Assembly (NCBI GenBank): GCA_031763025.1
Contig: JASSKH010000005.1
Location: 14,110,628-14,174,627 of the forward strand
Direction: 5' to 3'
Source: Macrocystis pyrifera
Taxonomy: Eukaryota; Sar; Phaeophyceae; Laminariales; Laminariaceae
DNA: 64,000 nt
The notes below the pieces were generated by a model that ran no database searches, was not told where the DNA came from, and saw only the letters and a list, made by a program, of their open reading frames with translations. Made by a program: the position numbers and the translations under genes. Shown one piece after another: positions 1-11,907 of the stretch. Each line of letters begins with the position of its first letter. Position 1 is the stretch's first letter.

Positions 1-212
1 TCGTGAAGTGGGAATCGTCAGAGATGCAAATCAATTCTCGTAAAACGTCATCCCACTCAGCAGCGATTCTTGTGAAACAGGCTGTGGGCCGCGGGTCGCT
101 CTCCCTCCCCCGCCCCCTCCCCCCCCCGGTACATATGATCTTGCCTTGGTTGCTATATCGTGCACTACAAAAATATCTCACCACAACAAACAGAGGCCAA
201 TCTTAATGGTAC

Positions 213-3200
213 CTTCGGAATCATCCACTCCGCCGACACGGGCCCCTCGCCCGCGGAGTTCACCCCCAAGGCGGCGTCGCCGGTGCCGGCCACTTGCTCC
301 GCGCACCCCGCCGACCGCATGTCCATCCACAGCAGGGAGGGTCGCAAGGGGTTGCCCTGTCGGCAGCAAGCCGTGCCCGGGCACGAGGTTGGTGTGTCGA
401 CAACGGTGAGGGAAACAAGCAGGAGGGGTTCGAAAGGAATGGCCGGGGTCAGAGGGGGGAAAGGGGGGAACGCCGTCTTCGGTAAAATCGTCGTCGTCGT
501 CCTCGTCGTCGTTTCCGTCATGTTGAAGCCCGTGCGGAGCGCGGGTCCGACCGGCCTAGACCCATGGGAGGTCATCCGCGCGACGTCAAGTTGGTGTCAC
601 CGGGTAAGACAGGAAATGTTTCGGTGAAGCCTCCCGGCCGGCCGACCGGGGGGGTGGGTGTGTATCATGCATGCATGGCTGCAGTTGTATGACAAGAGAC
701 CTCTCGCATCATCCCCTACAATGCCGGGATGGAGCACGTCGACTTTTCACCGACCAGACAAGACCTTGCTTACACCAAAGCGGGGGGGGGGGGGGCTGAT
801 TGAGCGCCCGCCCCCGCTCCCGCAAGGGTGGTGCATTACGTTGACCACCATTCCAGGGTTGACTCATCGCGCTTTCACGCTCACCGTCAACGCGTGAAAT
901 CGTCGGCTGCTTTCGGCAGCGACCACGGCCGCCACCGTTCTGGCCCCGCACAGCCACTGCTGCAATACTCTTTCGCAGCGGGATACATAGGGCAGGCGGC
1001 TCACCACCGCCTGGGCCGCTAAATATTACCACTCTGTGTCCCGAAATATGAATAACATGTTTATATTAATATTTAGTACAAAGTATACCTATATTTATGA
1101 ACATAGTGGTAGGCGGTTACATAGGCCGCCATGAGGACGGACTACAACGGGGGGAGGGGCGACTCAGGGGGGGGGGGGGGGGGGGTGTACTCATTATCGT
1201 GCACGACCGTAGTCACATGACCGTAGACCCTCGAATCGCGTACAATGCCAGGACGGAGCACGTCGGGTTTTCAGTGACCAGGCAGACATTGCTTGCACCA
1301 AGCGCGAAGCGCCGCGAGATGTTGGGCGAGTAGGGGGGGGGGGGGGGGGGGGGGCGACTCACGCGGCCGTCGAGTGCCACAACAGAACAGCAGGTGGTGT
1401 CGAGCCCAATCGACACAATTTCCTCGGAGGGCACGCCCGACTTCTCTACAGCCTCCCTGATAGCATTGCCCGCTCCATCCCACCAGTCGTCGGGGTCCTT
1501 GGACGGGGGTACGCCGTCGAGCAAAATAACACGAGGCACACGCGAGAGACGGGGGGGGGGGGGGAGGGGGGGTTAGGTAGTCGCCGGTTCTGGTTGTAGC
1601 AAGCTTCGCGTTGTTGAGGGCGGAGGGGGGCTAGGTAGGCGCCGTTTCTTATTCCAGGTTATTTTGTGTTGTTTGGTTGAACGCGGGGGTGGGGGTGTGC
1701 GATCGCGGATCTACTGGAGGAGTGTTAATGTCGTTCGATCGGGGGGGGGGGGAGGGAGAGGAGGGGAGGGAGAGGGAGGGAGTTGAGCAGGGGTTTCTGC
1801 TGCATAGACTATGAGCTATTCGCGATGTTTGATACGGCGGTACAATCGATTGAGGCGTGGCACGAGGTCAGAGGCGAGCCAGGGAGTTGCTATAATAAGG
1901 TAGGGGGATGTTTTACTTTGGTCTTGTTCGTGTTTTTTTCGCCAGACTCGGGGCCACCACCACTCCTTTACAGCCACCCCTACCTCCGAAGCCTTAGGTG
2001 TCTGTTGCCGCACAGAAGAAGCGGCGTTTCGCGCGTGAGGATAGGGGGGGGGGCTTCTGGGTTGGGACGAGGTTATAAGCGCTGTCCCCCCTCCTCCCCC
2101 GTCTTGCACAACACCGTCTTGGGAGTACTTAAAGAAAGAAAAAGAGCAGTGAGCAGAAGGATCGACACCGCATATCGTACGAATTCTTAACGAGCACTAC
2201 GGGTAGCTCATGTATGCAACCGGTTTCATATCGCGTCTCTTTTGATATTTCGATGGCTTGTGAACAATTTGCTACCAAGACCTACGAGTACGGCGTGCAT
2301 CCAAGCCACGTCATCGGAGATAAATGGCCTACTCGCCACAGCATCCACTACGCGCTGTTACGTAGGATGCAGGGCACATTTACTGTAGGGATATCTTTGG
2401 GACGACACCGCTATGAGTAGGATACCTTTAGGATATCACCGTTGGAACATCATAAGGGATACCAAAACGGAGCGGAAATGATGAAGAGCTGGTACAGCAG
2501 CAGTATTTTTTTTTTTTTTTTTTTTTTATCCATCACTTTTACTTCCCAGCCCACTCGTAGGAGGTTTTACCCTCGACGATCTTCTGGACAAGCCGTGGTC
2601 ACAGGTGTCGTCCCTTCTCCCCCCCGGTACGTGCCTTTATTTTTTGTCGCGCATATAGGGTTCAGCATTCCCACTGCTCGTCGATTTTCATCGAATGTAG
2701 CCAACTCACGCTTTCGCGCTTTCCGCTTATCAATTTTTTATGCAAGAAAAAGTTCCTATGAGCATGCACTCGGTGGGACTTGAACCCACGAAATTGATCT
2801 TGACAGGCACGCGGACCACCTACCAAGCCACCGGGGACGCCGGGTAACATAGGAATGCATGATTGCTGTGGTAGCACAATAATACGATACCAGGCATTTC
2901 GTCCCCTGCGTTGTTCTCTTGGGTCTTCAAGTCTTGACACAACAAACAACAGCAGCAGCAGCAGCAGCAGCGGCAGCAGCAGCAGCAGCAGCTGAGCAGA
3001 GGGCTATCATATAACTGGTGCGAGTACCTGGTACCTAGCACTCTGCAGCGGTACCACGTGACCATGATGGCAGGTTGTTTAGCTACAGCAGTTGAGTCGA
3101 AGAGCTCTCGAAGCTCTCGAGCCCGCTCGTTCGCGGCTGGCGAGCCCTCTGGCCGGAGGCTGGAGAGCTCTGATCTCTGCCGGGATTCAAGACGACGAGG

Positions 3201-3827
3201 AAAACATCTCCAGCTGTGTACCTACTGCTCAGCAGTGCGAAGCGACGATCGCGATGCCTCGACGACGCGCCGACGGTTATGCACGTGGATTTGGCTGTGA
3301 CACCTACTGCTGCTGTATCTGTATCCTACGTCAAGAGCTGGTAGACGGTAGACGACATAGCGTTCAAAGGTGCAACAGCCAGGGCGGGCGTAACGCAACG
3401 TGCGTTTTCCCGTTTCTTTGTGATCATGTGCCGTGTCGCCTTGTCGCCATCGTCGTGACACACGGAAAACGGCAAGCGACGGAGATATTGCTTCAGGCAC
3501 AGGCGGCACGTAGCCGGAAAGGGGCCACCACAGCAGTTGCAGCTAAAACTGACTAAAGCACAACCGACAAGCGCACCAAGGACACAAGAAGAACAATATT
3601 TTGTCTTGTTTAACTTTTGACCCAAAACATCAAAATCAAGCATGACGTGGGCGGCGTCAGAAAATCTTGTTCAGGGGGGCTCTCACTTGTTCTGCCCATC
3701 CAGGCCGAGGGAATTTCGTTCCGTACGGGCAGCTGGCAAAGGCTAATGCCTTCCCTTCCGTGTCGAATACACCCGCGCGAATTCCCTCGGTGCCTCCGTC
3801 CACTCCAACTACGTAAGGAGGAGACAT
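213..3827 (-). CDS. FGGY-family carbohydrate kinase (ribulokinase-like), 5' three exons, truncated by window edge
   Basis: ATP-dependent sugar kinase of the FGGY family, expected to phosphorylate a pentulose such as D-ribulose in the cytosol or plastid. Exon 1 is 3827-3687 (ATG at 3827, 47 codons) and has the N-terminal phosphate-binding strand VVGVDGGTEGIRAGVFD, ending PRPGWAEQ before a GTGAGA donor. Exon 2 is 1497-1363 (45 codons): DPDDWW, then SIGLDTTCCSVVALDGR, after an AAG acceptor and before GTGAGT. Exon 3 is 356-213 (48 codons): LLWMDMRS and GPVSAEWMIPK, before GTACCA. All three introns are phase 0 and join a continuous FGGY N-terminal domain. The remainder, including the C-terminal ATPase lobe, lies left of the window. 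The LLWMDMRSA motif favours ribulokinase-like members over glycerol or xylulose kinases; the exact substrate is not decided. Introns carry a SINE and C-tailed repeats. Confidence 0.88.
650..795 (-). repeat. C-tailed dispersed repeat, partial copy
   Basis: Minus-strand copy of the family that carries CTGCCTGGTCGGTGAAAACC, GCTCCGTCCCGGCATTGTAG and a C-rich tail. Lies in kinase intron 2 in the same orientation as the gene. Diverged, with a tail of mixed C/A. Confidence 0.65.
1183..1336 (-). repeat. C-tailed dispersed repeat copy
   Basis: Reverse complement carries the family core (GGCGCTTCGCGCTTGGTGCA, CTGCCTGGTCACTGAAAACC, GCTCCGTCC) and ends in GAGTAC plus a long C tail (G run at about 1169-1185 on the plus strand). 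In kinase intron 2; its 5' side also abuts a G run next to exon 2. Confidence 0.8.
2506..2841 (-). mobile_element. tRNA-derived SINE, full length
   Basis: On the minus strand the head (2841 downward) reads GGCGTCCCCGGTGGCTTGGT, with an A box (GGTGGCTTGGTAGGTGG) and a B box (GTGGGTTCAAGTCCCACC), like a tRNA gene. A body of about 250 bases follows, then AAGTGATGGATAA and an A tail (T run 2506-2527). Other copies: 8140-8453 (+), 58217-58574 (-), and a 5'-truncated piece at 63501-63612 (+). Inserted in kinase intron 1. Confidence 0.85.
2951..2992 (+). repeat. CAG trinucleotide repeat
   Basis: About 14 units of CAG with one CGG interruption, in kinase intron 1. No coding role seen. Confidence 0.9.
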
Positions 3828-3866
3828 GTTGCCGAGCCAGCACAAAAGCTGAAGAGCAGCAGGCTG
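3828..3866. promoter_or_regulatory. Head-to-head intergenic spacer, putative bidirectional promoter
   Basis: Only 39 bases separate the start codon of the minus-strand FGGY kinase from the first in-frame ATG of the plus-strand PDZ-PPR gene. Either the two genes share a bidirectional promoter whose transcripts overlap, or the PDZ-PPR protein starts at a later in-frame ATG in exon 1 (for example the Met before TRCSFF, KHTSAA or RRFIAP). No TATA box is visible. Confidence 0.4.
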
Positions 3867-4968
3867 ATGGCTCGCTCAGTTCTCAGCTCGAGTGATCCAA
3901 ACATCAAGTACTTCGCAAGAACGCCACTGAAAGTTGCGGAAAACCGAGGTGACATGACTCGATGCAGTTTTTTTTGTGTGTCAGAGGTAGGAACCGAGTC
4001 AAACGTATCAGAACAGCACGCAGAGCTGCTCTGCGACAGCACCGAGACCGTCCCTTTGATGAAGCACACCAGCGCGGCACGAGGTCGAGCGCGACTCGCC
4101 CCGGGATCTGGGCCCCACAGGCAAGCAGTGGTCGCGTCCCTCTCCAGGGAGGTGGAGCACATGCGCCGATTTATAGCGCCGCCGCGTCAACAGCAGGCAT
4201 CATCAGCGCAGCAGCACTCGAGCGGCGCGTCGGATGCGACGTGCTCGCTGGTGGACCGACATGGGGAGTGCAAGGGGTGTACCAGATCGAGACGACGACG
4301 ACGAGAGAGGGCGGACAAGGAGGAGAAGGAGGAGGTGCCTAAGCCCGTGCTGACGGGCGGCGGTAGCATTTGCAGATTTAGACAACAACGTCGCAGTCGG
4401 CGAGGCGCCAGGTTTGTCACCGCCGCCTCCGTACTGCTCGCTTCCTCGACAGCATCCGCTGCTGCCACCGCCGCTGCCACTGCCACCACCTCAGCCACGG
4501 GCGCTGCCTCTTCCACTCCCGCAATGTCCTCTTCGAGCCACAACGAGAAGTGTCCATTGCGTCGAAGAGAGACCGCGTTCGTGTCGTCGGGCGTCGATGC
4601 TCCTCGCCGATGGGCTACAGGAGGCCGCCCTCTGAGCGGGGGTTGTGGCACCGGCGGCGGCGGAGGCGGCGCGATACGACAAGGAGGAGCCGCCGCTCAA
4701 TCCGACACATGGGGGCGATGTGTCAGCGGTCGGTCAAGCTTCCAAGGCGACTTGCGCGGTGGCAGCGGTGGTAGCGGTGGTAGCTGTGGCAGTGGCGGCG
4801 CAATCGAAGGCTTCTGCCGCTCTCCGTCGAGGGTCCTCCGAATGATCTCCGCGGCCGGAAGTCAACGAGGAGGAGTAGGAGGAGGAGGGGGGCGGGGGGC
4901 GGGGCAGGGCGGCTTCTCGGGAGAGTTCCAGCAGCCAGACGGTTCCTGGAAGCGCTCATCACAAAGGA

Positions 4969-5003
<35 letters not shown>

Positions 5004-5321
5004 TGGTCCTACGTCCGCTCAGCAGCGCCCCCGCCACCATCAAAGCCCGGCGCACGGCGCGCTTCGGGCAGCCAGGGGGCGAATGCCGGGGGTGAGACGG
5101 GGGTGACGCGGCGGGACGAGTTTGCTGTCGGGCTCAGCGGCAGCGGTGGCGACGGGGGGGAACGATCGGTGGCGGTTGGACAGGAGGTCGTTTCGTGGAC
5201 TCCGAAGACGGAAGGGCAGGGGTCGTGGGATCGGCGCAAGGCCGTGGCCGGCTTGGAGGTCCCTGTGTGGCGCGTGGACCTGAGGCGCGGCGTGTACACG
5301 GCGGACGTGAAAATCAAGCAG
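3867..5321 (+). CDS. PDZ-PPR gene exon 1: low-complexity N-terminal region and start of PDZ1
   Basis: Open for 485 codons to a phase-0 donor after AAG CAG (GTTGGT). Composition is low-complexity: Arg-rich (SRRRRRERADKEEKEEV), an Ala/Thr-rich hydrophobic stretch after RFVTAASVLLASS, Gly/Ser-rich segments, and a CAG tract coding polyQ near 4973-5003. The final residues, VWRVDLRRGVYTADVKIKQ, are the only folded-looking part and supply the first strand of PDZ1, completed by exon 2. No clear targeting peptide is visible at the first Met; later in-frame Mets are possible starts. The reading frame continues past the donor through another Ser run to a stop at 5484-5486, so an unspliced form would give a 539-residue protein. 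Confidence 0.6.
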
Positions 5322-8300
5322 GTTGGTCGCATAACCCCGGTGGAGAGCTGGAAAGAAAGCAGCAGCAGCAGCAGCAGCAGCAGTAGCAGTAGCACTTTTG
5401 CGGAAGTAGACGAGTACCTGGCACGTTGCATGATGTTGGACCGGTATTTGGCACCTGTTGTTCGGTTGGGGTCAGCACAGGGGTAGGGGTTGGGGGGTGA
5501 CAACGAAGGAAGACCCATGAGAGTCTTTGGGGGTTTGTGTGCTGTTGTAGACCCGCGTGGTTGTAGCCGTCTGCCTGCCGTGGCGTTGGTGTGACTGCTG
5601 TGTACGTACACAGGTGGAGCGAGCGGAGATCCCACTCGACCGACCTGTTTCAAGCAGCTGCCAGTCGCGAGAGGTGTTCGTCGTGCTGTGCCTGGTACCT
5701 GGTACTGCTGCACCGCTCTTGTCAGGAATTGTAAGGGCTATTGATATTACGGGGGACCATACAGCAGTAGTAAAAAGGACCTGCTATTGTTAGTAAAAAT
5801 GAGTAAATGTGTACCAGGTAGGTTTTTGTTTGGAACGTAGGTCCTATTTACGATGGTCCCGCCCGTAAATATTGATATTAATAGTTGGATATCAACATCA
5901 GCATTCAAACGGTCTTGCCGTGTTGAGACAGAGTGTTTGCCTGGTACACAACACGTACTACTGACTGCTGCAGCATGCCCTTGCAATTGCCGATGTCACT
6001 GGTGGTTTCTTTTTGTGCTCTACGGCAGTAGTTGCTGCTTCGGACTTCCCCCCCCCCTCCCCCCCCCCCCCCCCCCCCCGCTCTATGGTACAGCCCCCTA
6101 TGTGAGAGTAGGCTGATGCTGCCGTTTTATCGCGAAGGATATCATACGTACTCGTATTTGACTTATAATAATCTTATGAACAGCATCAGGTGTCCCGTAC
6201 CAGGTGCCGGTACTTGTCTACCAACCGTCCCCGGTAGAATATAATCGAAAGGAAACGCCGTTGATCTTGCTTGCCCCTCCCACGAGGAAGGGGTGAGGGT
6301 TAAGGAGTTTGAAGTAGGGCTCTGCTAACTATTGCTGTCGGTACGTGTTGAGACAACACATTAAGTACGTGTCGATAGTCCGAGTAGTGGTCATTTTTTT
6401 TGCACGACGTGTTTCTCGATTATACCAGGTGGTTTGTTGACACACGGGTACCAGATACGTACTTGCTAAATATGAAAATCACCAGAATTATCTCAGTTTA
6501 TCTCGGCCTTTCTCTGTTTGGTCAAGTTTGCGAAACTCTTCGTATTGCAGCGAGTGTACGCGTGGGACAGCTGTCACAGCGAGCGGTAAGTGCGTTCAGC
6601 AAGCAAGCGGCGACAGTGCAATGCGATGTGCGCCAATACAACAGTAGATTGATAAGCCGCGGCTAACTTGGGGGGCAGACGCAAAAACCACGGCGCGAAA
6701 GGGAGGTAAAACATACACGCCTCAGCGTCGGGGTCGAATAGGGTGCGGTATGACACCTTTTGCCACGATTGCAGTGTGATATTATTATACGTGTGGTATT
6801 TTTACCGTAGTACGTGGCGCGTGCAACCGTCCGGCACGTACTTGACAGGTTACTTTTCGACACCGAATGCAGTCTCTTTGTGATTCCGTTTCGGCTTGTT
6901 TTGAGATGCGGTGCGGACGTCATGTCACGAGCAGTGGCAACGACACGCCTTTGCGCCGTGATACCATCGACATGCGTACGTAAAAACTCTCGTCCAACCA
7001 TCTCTCGCTCGTTTGTCCGTTCCACCCTCAACCCCCCGCCCCTGCCCCCCGCCCCCGACCATCCCGTGCACCTGGTACTTGCGTAGGCTGTTGACAGTAG
7101 TGTAGTTCTATATGCAGTTCAAGCCCGTTTTTCGGCGTTTATTTACACTATTACATCGGTATTCGCATGCTATTCTACTTATACTGTTACAGAAAGTGCT
7201 ACAGAAGTAAGTATGCACTGGTCCCTATTCGTCTGATTCCACCCTTGCGTAGTCGGGGGGGGGCAGTATGCGTGTGATAGCAGTACTGATTCCTACTGCT
7301 GTTGTTTCGTCGTACGCCTGGTATATAGCTCGATGCGGCCTTCCGCTTGACACCTTACCCCCCCCCCGCTTGGTGCAAGCATATCTGCCTGGTCGGTGAA
7401 AACCTGATGTGCTCCGTCCCGGCATTGTCGGGATGCGAGGTTCTATCGCCATATGACTACGGCCATGCATGATATCGAGTACACACCCCCCGCCCTACTT
7501 TCCCCCCAATCAGTTCATTCGATGCTGTCATCCGTATGGAAGAAAGTCCGCTGCCTCACAAGCGATTCTGACTAGAATGCGGCTCCCCCTTCACGGAGCA
7601 TCGCGCGTGGCGCTATCGATGTCTGCCTGGTCGGCGAGAACCTGATGTGCTCCGTCTCGAAAGGGGAGCGTGGTCTATAGTCGAATGACTGAGGCAAGCA
7701 ACAAACGAGTACGCCCCCTTCCCGCCCCCTCCCCACCACCCCCCCCCCCCTCCCCTCCTCCGCCTTCTCCTCGTGCGGCTGACTGCATCGGTGACCTCAC
7801 CCGTTTTCCTCTCCTCCCGTCTTACTCTTAGCCCCTGGGCTTGGACCTCAGCGAGTGTCAGGGAGGCGTTTGCGTGTCGAAGGTGCGCCCTGGGTCCAGC
7901 GCCATGCTTCAGGGAGTCAGGTGTGCTTATGCAATCGTACGTACTCGTAGCTGGGCCGCCGGGAGCCTGGTGTTCCGCCCTTAGTTGTGAAGGTTTTCGA
8001 TGATATTTTTTTCAAGTGTGTACTCGCATGTACCGGGTACGGTGTAACCGTGGAGTAATGGTACACCTCCTGACCGTAAGGGGTGATTAATTGAGTACGA
8101 TGCGGGGGGTGCTGAAACTTAGAGGTGCAGCTACTGCACAACAGTGGCTTGGTAGGTGGTCCGCGTGCCTGTCAAGATCAGTTTCGTGGGTTCAGGTCTC
8201 ACCGAGTGCATGCTCATAGGACTTTTTTTTGCATAAAAAATTGATAGGCGGAAAGCGCGAAAGCGTGAGTTGGCTACATTCGATGAAAACCGACGAGCAG

Positions 8301-8555
8301 TGGAAATGCTGAACCCTATGCGCGACAAAAAATAAAAGGCACGTTTCGGGGGGTGAGAAGGGACGACACCTGTGACCACGGCTTGTCCAGAAGATCGTCG
8401 AGGGTAAAACCTCCTACGAGTGGGCTGGAAAGTAAAAGTGATGAAGAAAAAAATATATCAGAGCACGCCAATAAGAGTTTACACTCGGCGAGCAGATCAG
8501 GGCACTCCAGTAGTTATCGTTATTGCGTCTCAGCAGCAGCAGCAGCAGCAGCAGC

Positions 8556-8616
<61 letters not shown>

Positions 8617-9084
8617 CTCGATGGCGACATAAACATTAGAACCGCAGCCACGCGGTGCGTGCGTAGCAACGCAAGATTGGCATGATGAGTACGTCATCGT
8701 TAAAAAAAAAAACCGTTCCGTGGCTTGGCTCGTATCGACTTGACTCCTCTGGGAGGCTGCGCTAGGCTCGGCTCGGCCGGGCTTGGCTTGTATCGGCTTG
8801 TGGGCTTGACTTGACTTGGCGCCTGGCGTGTGGGTTAGGTTAGGTTGGGTTCGGTTGGTTTGAGTTCGGTTGGCTGGCTCGGCTGGCTCGGTTAGCACTG
8901 CCTTGGTTTTTGTCGAGGTACCCCCTCACCCTCCCTCCCCCCTCCCTCCCCCCCCGCCCACCCCTCATTGTCGTACTGTCTCCGTCGCGCTCTACATTCA
9001 TCAATTTATTTTTTGCTTCTGGCGCTGCTGCCGCTGCCGCTCCTGCTTTGGCTGCTGCTTCTTCTGCTTCTGCTTCTGCCTCTG

Positions 9085-9121
<37 letters not shown>

Positions 9122-11873
9122 CTACTGTTGCTGCTGCTGCTGTTGCTGCTGCTACTGCTCCTACTGCCGTTGTTTGTGCTGCTGCTGGTGCTGCTGTTGC
9201 TGCTCTTGCGGGCTGTTGCTGCTGCTTGTTCTACTGCTGCGGGTCGCGCAGACCTGGCGACCGAGTGGTGGCCACAAGCGCGACCCTTGGCGACGGCCTG
9301 TGGGGAGAAGAACACGGTGGACGGCATACTCTCCGCGGTGGGAACGCGGCTGGTGTTTTCCGAAACCGTCACGCTGCGCGTCGAAAGACGGCTGGAGCCG
9401 CAGCAGCTGGCCGCCGCGAGGTGATTGGCAGAAGAGTAGTAAAAGGGAAACCAATTGGGAGAGGAGTGGCGAAAGGAAACACATCCATTCACTCCGTTAA
9501 TCCATCCATCCATCCATCCATCCATCCATCCACCCACCCTCCCGTTTTTTTTGTGCGGTGCGGTTCGGTGCGTTGAGGTTGTTCTGCTATTCGAGATTGC
9601 ACCTACGCGAACGTTTTGGCTCGTGGTGTTCTATGCGGTGAGCAACTTGCGTCGCCCCCCCCCCCCTCAATTCATTGACGCTGTCATCCATATACAAGAA
9701 AATCCGCCTCAAAAGCGGTTCTTCGTAGGATGCAGCTCACCCTTCATGCGACTCGCCCAATACCTCACGGCGCTTCGCGCTTGGTGCACGCAATGTCTGC
9801 CTGGTCGGTGAAAACCCGACGTGCTCCGTCCCGGCATTGTGGAGATGCGGGGGTCTATGGTCATACGACTACGGTCATGCATGACAATGAGTACACCCCC
9901 CCCCCCCCCCCCCCCCTCCTTTGCGGCAGCGTACCCGAGTCTATCTAAAACATTTGTCTCCTCGCCGACCCCCCCTCCCCATCTCCCCGCCCCCCCCCCC
10001 CCCCCCCCCCCCTCTCCCCTCCTGCCCTCAATATCTTTACCCCCCCCTTGCCGCCGGATTCGCGCCTGCATGCTCGGCCTCTTCTACGGGGAATCCCAGG
10101 TTCCAGAAGTCCGTGACGCAGACTTTCGAGGTCACCCTGCGTACGCCCCCTGGGCTGATTCTCGAGCAGATTTGGGACCCCTCGCGCAAAGGAAAAGCCG
10201 AAGGCGTTGTTGTGGCGGGGATGGTTGCCGGCAGCCCCGCTGACCTGAGCGGAGCGGTGCAGCAGGGGGATCGAGTGGTGGCGGTTGGCAGCTCCCTGGG
10301 AAACGTCATGTGGCCATACAGGTAAGGGGCGAGGGGGGGGGGGGGGGGGGGGGGGGGAGTTGGGTGGTATGGTATGATTCGGTCTGGTATGTTATGGTAT
10401 GATATGGGATAGGGATGGTATGGTATGGTATGGTATGACATGATATGGTATGGTATGGTATGGTGTGGTATGGTATGGTATGGTATGGTATGATATGGTA
10501 TGGTATGGTACGGGATGGTATGGTATGGGATGGTATGGGATGGGTTGGGATGGGATGGGATGGGATGGGATGGGATGGGAGGGGATGGGATGGGATGGGA
10601 TGGGATGGGATGGGATGGGATGGGATGATATGGTATGGTATGGTATGGTATGGTATGGTATGGTATGGTATGGGATGGGATGGGATGGGATAGGGTGGGA
10701 TGGGATGGGATGGGATGGGATGAGTTGGGATGGAATTGGATGGAATGGGATAGGGATAGAGATACGATAGGGTGGAATGGAAACAGGCTGCTTTCTCCCT
10801 ATCCCTTCTCCCCCTACCCCCGAACGCCTTCTTCATCGTGCGCACAACTGCTTACCCCCCTATTGCGCCCCTCCCCCCCCCCCCCCCCTTCATCTCGCTT
10901 GGCGCGGTAACAGGCGACTGGAGGGCGTGGCGAGCGCCATCGAGCTTCACATCGGCGGCACTATCAACCTCAGGTTTCAGCGCGTCGTCGAGATGGGAAC
11001 TTGGACGGACCCGTCTTCAGCGGTGAGGCAGAAAATAAACAAAGGGAGGGGGGGGAAGGAAGGAAGGAAGAAAAGGGCTGGGGGGGTTTGTTCCTCATTT
11101 TTGTTGGTCTCTGGTGTTGTTTATTTTGGTACGGTTGCTATTGGGGTGGAGAGGGGGGCGGGTGGGGAGGAGGTAGATGGAGGAGAGGAGAGGGGGGGGG
11201 GGGGAGAACGAGGAGAGGGCGAAGGGGAGGGGAAGAGTTGAGAAGAAGGAAGAGGGGAGAGAGGAGGACTATTGGGAGGGGGGGAAGGGAGGGGGGGGGG
11301 GGTGGAACGAGGAGATGAGCGTGTGTGTGGGGGAGTGATGTCTTCTTGTTTACCGGCTAGTCTATTGTTGACGTCATAGCACTCGTCGCCCCAATACTCT
11401 TAAGCTCCTTGTATAACTTATCTGGCGGCAAGGTGACATATGTGGTATATATTCACGATACATCGGTGGTGTTTTCATGCTCGATTTCCCGCGGGCCACG
11501 TACCAAACCCTCGTCCCCCTTCGCCTCCACCTCCTCCGCCTCCTCTTGCTCTGCCGCTGCCGTCATTCCCAACTCAATTTAACCCAACTCAACCCAACCT
11601 AGCCCAACCCAACCCAACCCAACCCAACCCAACCCGACCCATCCCAACCCTCACTGACCAACCCTTCCCCTTTCGACGAGCAGCAGGGGGAGGACCGCAC
11701 AATCGACAGCACCCTCAAGGCTTACCGCGAAAACGGTGGCGCCGTCACGACCCCCGCCCGCCCGCCGCCCGTCCCCGGCGGCGGCCGCCACCGCTGCCGC
11801 GATCGCCGCCGCTACGAACGCCGGCTTCGTCGTCTCCGGGGGCAGCAGCAGCAGCAGCAGCAGCGGTAGCAGC

Positions 11874-11907
<34 letters not shown>

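Noticed and set aside
2772..2841. Stand-alone tRNA gene
   Set aside because: A and B boxes are present, but the acceptor stem does not pair and the sequence continues into a repeated body with an A tail, so it is a SINE head. The same holds at 8140 and 58500.
8870..9576. Several 180-200-codon frames of Leu, Cys, Ala or Gln runs
   Set aside because: Produced by the CTG-rich tract; only the last 169 bases (exon 3) have real protein motifs and splice sites.
10306..10845. Open frames of SHPIP or WDGMG repeats
   Set aside because: Translations of the pentanucleotide array, which stays open in most frames by chance. The same applies to 50681-51253.
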